Of a stretch of DNA of 64,000 nucleotides, positions 58,408 through 64,000 are shown in pieces. The stretch comes from Shimwellia pseudoproteus. GTDB lineage: Bacteria; Pseudomonadota; Gammaproteobacteria; Enterobacterales; Enterobacteriaceae. The position numbers and the translations under genes were made by a program. Each line of letters starts with the position of its first letter. Within the stretch, counting starts at the first letter, position 1. The notes beneath the pieces were generated by a model. It searched no databases and had not been told where the DNA came from. It was given only the letters and a program-made list of their open reading frames with translations. The DNA is taken from contig NZ_WBXP01000008.1 of NCBI RefSeq assembly GCF_016415625.1, positions 1 through 64,000 on the forward strand, given 5' to 3'.

Positions 58408-59745
58408 TTACCAGCGTGATTTCAACAAGTTAGGCTGGATGCCCTGAATGGCATGCAGGTTATTAATGTCCTGTTTGATACCCGCTTCAAACTCGTCGCG
58501 GAAGTATTTGATCGCGCTTTGCAGTGGCTCGACGGCACCCGGTGCGTGGGCACAGAACGTTTTCCCCGGCCCGAGGAAGCGGCACAACTGCTCGAGAGTT
58601 TCGATATCCCCGGGTTGCCCTTCCCCACGCTCCAGGGCGCGCAAAATTTTCACGCTCCAGGGCAGACCGTCGCGGCAAGGGGTGCACCAGCCACAGGATT
58701 CACGGGCAAAAAACTCTTCCAGATTGCGCACCAGTGACACCATGTTGATCTCGTTATCCACCGCCATGGCCAGGGCAGTCCCCAGACGGCTACCGGCTTT
58801 GCCGATGTTTTCAAAATCCATCGGCAAATCGAGGTGTGCCTCGGTCAGGAAGTCAGTCCCCGCCCCGCCCGGTTGCCAGGCTTTAAATTTAAGGCCGTCA
58901 CGCATCCCGCCTGCGTAATCTTCGAGGATCTCCCGGGCGGTCACCCCAAAGGGCAGTTCCCAGAGGCCCGGGTTCTTCACCCGGCCAGAGAAGCCCATCA
59001 GTTTGGTGCCGGTATCTTTACAGGCGGAAATCCCCTGGTACCACTCAACACCGTTGGCGATGATCGCCGGGACGTTGCACAGGGTTTCTACGTTATTGAC
59101 GCAAGTCGGTTTGCCCCATACGCCGGAGGTCGCCGGGAAAGGCGGCTTGGATCGCGGGTTGGCCCGGCGCCCTTCCAGGGAGTTAATCAGCGCGGTTTCT
59201 TCACCGCAGATATAACGCCCGGCCCCGGTGTGAACAAACAGCTCAAAATTATGGCCGGTACCGAGGATATTGTTCCCCAGCAGCCCGGCTTCGGTTGCTT
59301 CGGCAATGGCGCGGCGCAGGTGCTGGGCCGCTTCAATATACTCACCGCGCAGGAAGATATAACCGCGCCAGGCTTTCAGGGCCACGCTGCCAATCAGCAT
59401 CCCTTCGATAAGCAGATGCGGCAGTTGCTCCATCAGCAGGCGGTCTTTATAGGTGCCCGGCTCCATTTCATCGGCATTACACAGCAGGTAACGGATGTTC
59501 ATGGATTCGTCTTTCGGCATCAGGCTCCATTTCAGCCCGGTGGAAAAGCCCGCGCCGCCGCGGCCTTTCAGCCCGGCGTCTTTAACCTGGGCGACTATCT
59601 CGTCCGGGGCCATGCTGGTGAGCGCTTTACGGGCGCCTTCGTAGCCGTTTTTACTGCGATACTCATCCAGCCAGACCGGCTGTTTATCGTCACGCAGACG
59701 CCAGGTCAGCGGATGGGTTTCGGCAGTACGCATAATGGTTTTCAT
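58408..59745 (-). CDS. nuoF: NuoF, NADH-quinone oxidoreductase subunit F (NADH-binding)
   Basis: NADH-oxidising flavoprotein of complex I, 445 residues as in E. coli. NADH-binding [23 protein letters not shown]-binding [14 protein letters not shown], and the N3 cluster ligands [12 protein letters not shown] plus a later Cys in [14 protein letters not shown] are all present. It overlaps nuoE by ATGA and is separated from nuoG by 69 bases. Confidence 0.98.
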   Translation of the reverse strand: MKTIMRTAETHPLTWRLRDDKQPVWLDEYRSKNGYEGARKALTSMAPDEIVAQVKDAGLKGRGGAGFSTGLKWSLMPKDESMNIRYLLCNADEMEPGTYKDRLLMEQLPHLLIEGMLIGSVALKAWRGYIFLRGEYIEAAQHLRRAIAEATEAGLLGNNILGTGHNFELFVHTGAGRYICGEETALINSLEGRRANPRSKPPFPATSGVWGKPTCVNNVETLCNVPAIIANGVEWYQGISACKDTGTKLMGFSGRVKNPGLWELPFGVTAREILEDYAGGMRDGLKFKAWQPGGAGTDFLTEAHLDLPMDFENIGKAGSRLGTALAMAVDNEINMVSLVRNLEEFFARESCGWCTPCRDGLPWSVKILRALERGEGQPGDIETLEQLCRFLGPGKTFCAHAPGAVEPLQSAIKYFRDEFEAGIKQDINNLHAIQGIQPNLLKSRW

Positions 59746-60242
59746 TTGTACTGCTCCAGCAGTTGAGTGATCCCCTCCGGGGTCAGATGGCAGTGGGTGT
59801 CGTCATCTACCATCATCACCGGTCCTTTGTCGCAATTGCCCAGGCAGCAGGTGGGCAGCAGGGTAAAGCGCCCGTCAAAGGTGGTCTGGCCGGGTTTTAT
59901 CTTTAACTGGCTTTCAAGGGCAGACTGAATCCCCTGGAACCCGGTGATATGGCACACCACGCTGTCGCAATAGCGGATCACATGGCGCCCCACCGGCTGG
60001 CGGAAAATTTGGCTGTAAAACGTGGCCACCCCTTCGACATCGCTGGCCGGGATCCCCAGCACATCGGCGATGGCGTGGATGGCGCCATCAGGCACCCAGC
60101 CGCGCTGTTTCTGAACAATTTTCAGCGCTTCGATGGACGCCGCGCGCGGGTCCTCGTAGTGGTGTATTTCGTGCTCGATGGCCTCACGCTCTGCCGCACT
60201 CAGCTCAAAAGCCCCGGTTTGTGGTTGTTGATTCTCGTGCAT
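59742..60242 (-). CDS. nuoE: NuoE, NADH-quinone oxidoreductase subunit E
   Basis: Thioredoxin-like subunit of 166 residues with the N1a [2Fe-2S] cluster. The ligands are in [11 protein letters not shown] (two Cys) and [13 protein letters not shown]. It is paired with NuoF in the NADH-oxidising tip. It starts two bases after the nuoCD stop. Confidence 0.98.
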   Translation of the reverse strand: MHENQQPQTGAFELSAAEREAIEHEIHHYEDPRAASIEALKIVQKQRGWVPDGAIHAIADVLGIPASDVEGVATFYSQIFRQPVGRHVIRYCDSVVCHITGFQGIQSALESQLKIKPGQTTFDGRFTLLPTCCLGNCDKGPVMMVDDDTHCHLTPEGITQLLEQYK

Positions 60243-60244
60243 AG

Positions 60245-62056
60245 TTAGCGGTCCACGTCTGACATAACAAAATCGATACTGCCCAGGTAGACAATCAGGT
60301 CCGATACCAGGCTGCCGCGGATCGCCGACGGAATTTGCTGCAAGTGCGCAAAGCTCGGGGTGCGAATCCGGGTGCGGTAGCTCATGGTGCTGCCATCGCT
60401 GGTCAGGTAGTAACTGTTGATCCCTTTAGTGGCCTCGATCATCTGGAAGGATTCGTTGGCCGGCATCACCGGGCCCCAGGAGACCTGGAGGAAGTGAGTG
60501 ATCAGGGTTTCAATGTGCTGCAAAGTGCGCTCTTTAGGCGGCGGCGTAGTCAGCGGATGATCCGCTTTAAACGGCCCGGCAGGCATATTTTTATAGCACT
60601 GCTCCAGAATGCGCAGGCTCTGGCGTAACTCTTCCACTTTGAGCATCACCCGGGTGTAGCAGTCGCTGACGCCTCCCCCCACCGGGATTTCAAAGTCAAA
60701 GTTCTGGTAACCAGAGTACGGGCGCGCTTTACGCACGTCGAAGTCGATACCGGCGGCGCGTAATCCGGCCCCGGTGGTGCCCCAGGCCAGCGCTTCTTGT
60801 GCGGTGTACGCAGCAACCCCCTGGGAACGGCCTTTGAGGATGGTGTTACGCAGCGCGGCTTTTTCATAAGAGTCGAGGCGCTTTGGCATCCAGTCGAGGA
60901 ACTCGCGCAGCAGGCGCTCCCAGCCTTTTGGCAGGTCATGGGCAACACCGCCGATGCGGAACCAGGCCGGGTGCATACGGAACCCTGTAATCGCTTCCAC
61001 TAAATCGTAAATTTTCTGACGATCGGTAAAGGCGAAGAACACCGGGGTCATGGCCCCAACGTCCTGAATGAAAGTGGAGATGTACAGCAAGTGGCTGTTG
61101 ATGCGGAACAGCTCAGAGAGCATCACGCGGATCACCTCAACGCGCTCCGGCACCACAATCCCGGCCAGCTTCTCAACCGCCAGCACATAAGGCATTTCGT
61201 TGACACAGCCGCCGAGGTATTCAATCCGGTCGGTATAGGGAATGTAGCTGTGCCAGGACTGGCGCTCGCCCATTTTTTCCGCACCGCGGTGGTGATAGCC
61301 GATATCCGGCACACAGTTGACTATCTCTTCACCGTCCAGCTGCAGGATAATACGGAATGCACCGTGGGCTGACGGGTGGTTCGGGCCGAGGTTCAGGAAC
61401 ATGAAATCTTCATTTTCGCTGCTGCGCTTCATGCCCCACTCTTCCGGCTTGAAGGTCAGCGCTTCCATCTCCAGATCTTCTTTTTGCTTCGTCAGCTCAA
61501 AGGGATCGAATTCTGTGGCCCGGGCCGGGTAGTCTTTACGCAGCGGGTGACCTTCCCAGGTCTTCGGCATCATGATGCGCGTCAGATGGGGGTGCCCGGT
61601 AAAGGTGATACCAAACATTTCCCAGGTCTCACGCTCATACCAGTTAGCGTTAGGGTACAGTTTGGTAAACGTGGCCACGTTAAGATCGTTTTCGGACAGC
61701 GCCACCTTCAGCATGATGTCGCGGTTACGATCAATCGAGATCAGGTGGTAGAACACCGAAAAGTCCGCCGCGGGTAATCCTTCCCGGTGCGAACGCAGGC
61801 GTTCATCCATACCGTGTAAGTCGAACAGCATGGAGTAAGGTTTGGGCAACTTACGCAGAAAGTCCCCGACTTCCAGCAGTTGTTCCCGTTTCACCCAGAC
61901 CACCGGGAAACCGGTGCGGGTTGACTGGATGGTAAAGGCATCCGGCCCGAAACGATTACGCAGTTCGCCAATCACCGGATCATCAAGATGATCGCGGTTT
62001 TGCCATGCGGGCTGTGCAGCGTCTTGCGCAGTTAAGTCGGTCATAGTGTTCACCAT
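60245..62056 (-). CDS. nuoC: NuoCD, fused NADH-quinone oxidoreductase subunits C and D
   Basis: A natural fusion of the 30-kDa-like NuoC (about residues 1-190) and the 49-kDa-like NuoD (about 200-603), as in other Enterobacteriaceae. NuoC motifs: [25 protein letters not shown] and [13 protein letters not shown]. NuoD motifs: [30 protein letters not shown] (quinone-site His) and [15 protein letters not shown]. The start at 62056 (MVNTMTD) corresponds to E. coli NuoCD; a second ATG four codons later is possible. Confidence 0.98.
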   Translation of the reverse strand: MVNTMTDLTAQDAAQPAWQNRDHLDDPVIGELRNRFGPDAFTIQSTRTGFPVVWVKREQLLEVGDFLRKLPKPYSMLFDLHGMDERLRSHREGLPAADFSVFYHLISIDRNRDIMLKVALSENDLNVATFTKLYPNANWYERETWEMFGITFTGHPHLTRIMMPKTWEGHPLRKDYPARATEFDPFELTKQKEDLEMEALTFKPEEWGMKRSSENEDFMFLNLGPNHPSAHGAFRIILQLDGEEIVNCVPDIGYHHRGAEKMGERQSWHSYIPYTDRIEYLGGCVNEMPYVLAVEKLAGIVVPERVEVIRVMLSELFRINSHLLYISTFIQDVGAMTPVFFAFTDRQKIYDLVEAITGFRMHPAWFRIGGVAHDLPKGWERLLREFLDWMPKRLDSYEKAALRNTILKGRSQGVAAYTAQEALAWGTTGAGLRAAGIDFDVRKARPYSGYQNFDFEIPVGGGVSDCYTRVMLKVEELRQSLRILEQCYKNMPAGPFKADHPLTTPPPKERTLQHIETLITHFLQVSWGPVMPANESFQMIEATKGINSYYLTSDGSTMSYRTRIRTPSFAHLQQIPSAIRGSLVSDLIVYLGSIDFVMSDVDR

Positions 62057-62147
62057 TGCAAATAAATTCCGTGGTGACTGCAGACAGTGACTTCGCGTTA
62101 GTCGTTATTGGTGTGCGAAGCGTCGGCTCACGTCTGTCAGGCGCAAA

Positions 62148-62822
62148 TCAAATTTCGTCAGGGGTACGCAGGTTTTTCACCGCAATACGCTCGCCGCGTT
62201 TACGGGCTTTCTCCGACTGCATATTGGCCCGGTAAACCCCCTGGTCGCCAACCACCCAGGAGAGCGGACGGCGTTCCTTACCAATAGACTCCTGCAGCAG
62301 CATCAGCGCCTGCATGTAAGCCTCAGGGCGCGGCGGGCAGCCAGGAATATACACATCGACAGGCAGGAATTTATCCACCCCCTGCACCACCGAATAGATG
62401 TCGTACATGCCGCCAGAGTTGGCGCACGCCCCCATCGAGATAACCCATTTGGGTTCCAGCATCTGGTCATACAGGCGCTGAATGACCGGGGCCATCTTGG
62501 TAAAGCAGGTACCGGCAACCACCATCAAATCCGCCTGACGCGGTGAGGCACGCAACACTTCGGCACCAAAACGCGCTACATCGTGGACCGCCGTAAACGA
62601 GGTCACCATCTCCACATAGCAACAGGACAGACCAAAGTTATAAGGCCAGATCGAGTTTTTACGCCCCCAGTTCACCATGTCATGCAGGGCGTGTTCGAGT
62701 TTGCCCATGTACACGCTGCGATTAACCTGCTGCTCAAGAGGATCGGTAACAATCTCTTGTTTTTGCAGGGGATAACGGTCATTGTCACCGTCGGGATCTA
62801 TGCGGGTTAGCGTATAGTCCAT
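62148..62822 (-). CDS. nuoB: NuoB, NADH-quinone oxidoreductase subunit B
   Basis: Subunit carrying cluster N2, the last Fe-S cluster before quinone. The protein is 224 residues, with adjacent cysteines in [10 protein letters not shown] and further ligands in [17 protein letters not shown] and PGCPPRPEA. Compared with E. coli (220) it has a 4-residue insertion near residue 43 ([12 protein letters not shown]). A 91-base gap follows before nuoCD. Confidence 0.98.
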   Translation of the reverse strand: MDYTLTRIDPDGDNDRYPLQKQEIVTDPLEQQVNRSVYMGKLEHALHDMVNWGRKNSIWPYNFGLSCCYVEMVTSFTAVHDVARFGAEVLRASPRQADLMVVAGTCFTKMAPVIQRLYDQMLEPKWVISMGACANSGGMYDIYSVVQGVDKFLPVDVYIPGCPPRPEAYMQALMLLQESIGKERRPLSWVVGDQGVYRANMQSEKARKRGERIAVKNLRTPDEI

Positions 62823-62844
62823 CTTTTTGCCTCACTGGATTTTT

Positions 62845-63291
62845 TTAGTGCGTATCACGATTCGTGTGACTGTCGATTTCCGGGTTCATCAATTCGCGGC
62901 GCGAACGAACTGGTGTCCAGTCAAGGGCACCAATGCGCACCAGATAAACCAGACCGGCCAGCAGCACAAAGATAAAAATGGCCGCCTCGGCAAAGCCCAC
63001 CCAACCGCTTTCGCGGATTGATGTTGCCCAGGCGTAGAGAAAGAGCGCTTCCACATCGAAGATGACGAAAAACATCGCCACCAGATAGAACTTAGCAGAC
63101 AGGCGCAGACGGGCTGATCCCACAGAATCAATGCCCGATTCGAAAGGGGTGTTTTTGTGTCGCGCTTTCGCCCGGCCGCCCAGGAACCAGGCCCCGGCGA
63201 GCATCAGGCAACACAGGCCAATGGCGACGACAAGAAAGACAGCAAATGCCCAGTGGTGGGCGACGACTTCAATAGTTGTTGACATACGCAT
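62845..63291 (-). CDS. nuoA: NuoA, NADH-quinone oxidoreductase subunit A
   Basis: First gene of the operon, 148 residues (ND3 homolog, E. coli 147), with three predicted helices. Features: the conserved [40 protein letters not shown] block containing the membrane acidic residues. The 22 bases to nuoB include its ribosome-binding site. The regulatory region lies upstream from 63292. Confidence 0.98.
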   Translation of the reverse strand: MRMSTTIEVVAHHWAFAVFLVVAIGLCCLMLAGAWFLGGRAKARHKNTPFESGIDSVGSARLRLSAKFYLVAMFFVIFDVEALFLYAWATSIRESGWVGFAEAAIFIFVLLAGLVYLVRIGALDWTPVRSRRELMNPEIDSHTNRDTH

Positions 63292-63830
63292 TGCTTACTC
63301 ATCAAAAGTGGTCCGACAACACTGCTCTTACACGGCAGATACACACCACATCGATTCAAGGGGAGGAATAACACACCTGAAGCGTCATCCAAAGTCCGGC
63401 CAGGATGGCAAAGTGCTGGCGTTTTTACTCCTTTCTATAACCTTTTGTCAACTTAAACAAAAGTATCTTAACATTAGTTTACAACGACCAATTCTTTATT
63501 AACATTTAATGTCAATCACGGCAGATTATCGCGAGCCGCATCACCGACGGCGCAGAGATGAATCGAGTCCGTAATCGGACAAATGTTAATCGCCTGCTTA
63601 TTTTGGCAGGAAAATCATCCTGAGTATCCCCCCATGAAGGGGTATTTTCATGATCTGTGACACGCTTTTGTTAATTAACATAAAAAATAATCAACAAAAA
63701 ACATCACATCTTAACACGGAGAGCGGTTCTCACGCCGGAATGTGATAACCATACAAAATTCGCACCATTAGCATACTCACTATTAACCCTACAGTGTGTA
63801 TGCCCTGGCCATAAATGTGACTCAGGGTGT
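63292..63830 (-). promoter_or_regulatory. nuo operon upstream regulatory region with ArcA-like sites
   Basis: About 540 bases without a supported gene, between lrhA and nuoA. AT-rich stretches include GTTAATTAAC at 63670-63679 and TTATTAACATTTAATG at about 63497-63512, both resembling the ArcA direct-repeat consensus built on GTTAA. The long leader fits the E. coli nuo promoter, which is regulated by ArcA, NarL, FNR, IHF and Fis. I cannot place the transcription start. Confidence 0.5.
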
Positions 63831-63876
63831 AAAAATGGGCATCAGATGATGTTTTTTTCATCAGACGCCCATTTTT
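63831..63876. terminator. Bidirectional terminator downstream of lrhA
   Basis: Arms AAAAATGGGCATCAGATG and CATCAGACGCCCATTTTT pair over 18 positions with two mismatches, about a T-rich loop. Each strand reads a T run at the end. It lies about 40 bases past the lrhA stop and stops transcription running toward nuoA. Confidence 0.8.
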
Positions 63877-63913
63877 GTTTATGAAGTGTTACTGACGGGG
63901 CGGCACCAAACGC

Positions 63914-64000
63914 CTATTTATCATCGGCAGTGCAGGCCACAGCCGCATCGCCGGAGACGATATCCATCTCCGGGTATGGCGCATCGGCATTTTGCATAGC
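63914..64000 (-). CDS. lrhA: LrhA, LysR-type regulator (3' end only, cut by window edge)
   Basis: The last 28 codons and TAG of a minus-strand gene (AMQNADAPYPEMDIVSGDAA...). The opening AMQ aligns with the AME near the C terminus of E. coli LrhA, whose tail is variable. LrhA represses flhDC and fimbrial genes. Identification rests mainly on synteny: lrhA is directly upstream of nuoA in E. coli. The DNA-binding part lies outside the window. Confidence 0.65.
   Translation of the reverse strand, partial: AMQNADAPYPEMDIVSGDAAVACTADDK

Noticed and set aside
1-64000. CRISPR arrays, tRNA or rRNA genes
   Set aside because: I saw no regularly spaced direct repeats and no cloverleaf or rRNA sequence in reading the window.

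Overview
This is chromosomal DNA of a gammaproteobacterium of the family Enterobacteriaceae. It carries the E. coli-type blocks ada/apbE/ompC/micF/rcsDBC/gyrA/ubiG/nrdAB-yfaE, inaA-glpT/glpABC-cinA-like, menFDHBCE-elaBA-rbn and nuoA-N/lrhA in their usual relative order. It differs enough in sequence and gene content that it is not E. coli or Salmonella. I cannot name the genus from this window alone. The DNA is GC-rich and gene-dense. A lower-GC accessory stretch lies at about 46.4-48.1 kb.

Layout. 0.1-4.0 kb is a redox-stress block: alkB sits at the end of the hprRS two-component operon, with hiuH and a GlcG/HbpS-like periplasmic protein divergent from it. 4.0-7.6 kb holds ada, apbE and ompC on the minus strand. 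7.9-14.8 kb holds the micF RNA and the Rcs phosphorelay (rcsD frameshifted, rcsB, convergent rcsC). 14.9-22.6 kb holds gyrA, ubiG, nrdAB and yfaE. 22.7-25.7 kb is a divergent MocR regulator/GNAT pair followed by inaA. 25.8-32.8 kb covers glycerol-3-phosphate use (glpT, glpABC; glpQ is absent) and a CinA-like gene. 33.1-37.3 kb is accessory: catalase katA, a second elongation factor G, and a divergent ArsR-type regulator. 37.4-46.4 kb is the menaquinone operon, elaB, elaA and rbn. 46.6-47.9 kb has an IS110-type transposase remnant and a two-gene module that resembles a HicAB-type toxin-antitoxin. 48.2-63.3 kb is the complete-I operon nuoABCDEFGHIJKLMN on the minus strand, and the window ends in the 3' end of lrhA.

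How the genes fit together. GlpABC and NuoA-N feed electrons into the quinone pool, and MenFDHBCE makes the menaquinone that the anaerobic GlpABC enzyme reduces. OmpC, micF and the Rcs system form an envelope-stress block. HprRS, HiuH, AlkB, Ada and KatA form scattered oxidative and alkylation stress functions. NrdAB with its ferredoxin YfaE makes deoxynucleotides under NrdR and DnaA control sites that are visible upstream.

Two essentially conserved genes, rcsD and nuoH, are each broken by the apparent loss of exactly one base from a C or G homopolymer. Because both lesions are of the same kind, a sequencing undercall is the first explanation to test. The best candidates for new biology are the two-gene module at 47.05-47.9 kb with its perfect operator-like palindrome, the EF-G paralog paired with an ArsR regulator, and the alkB-hprRS operon fusion.
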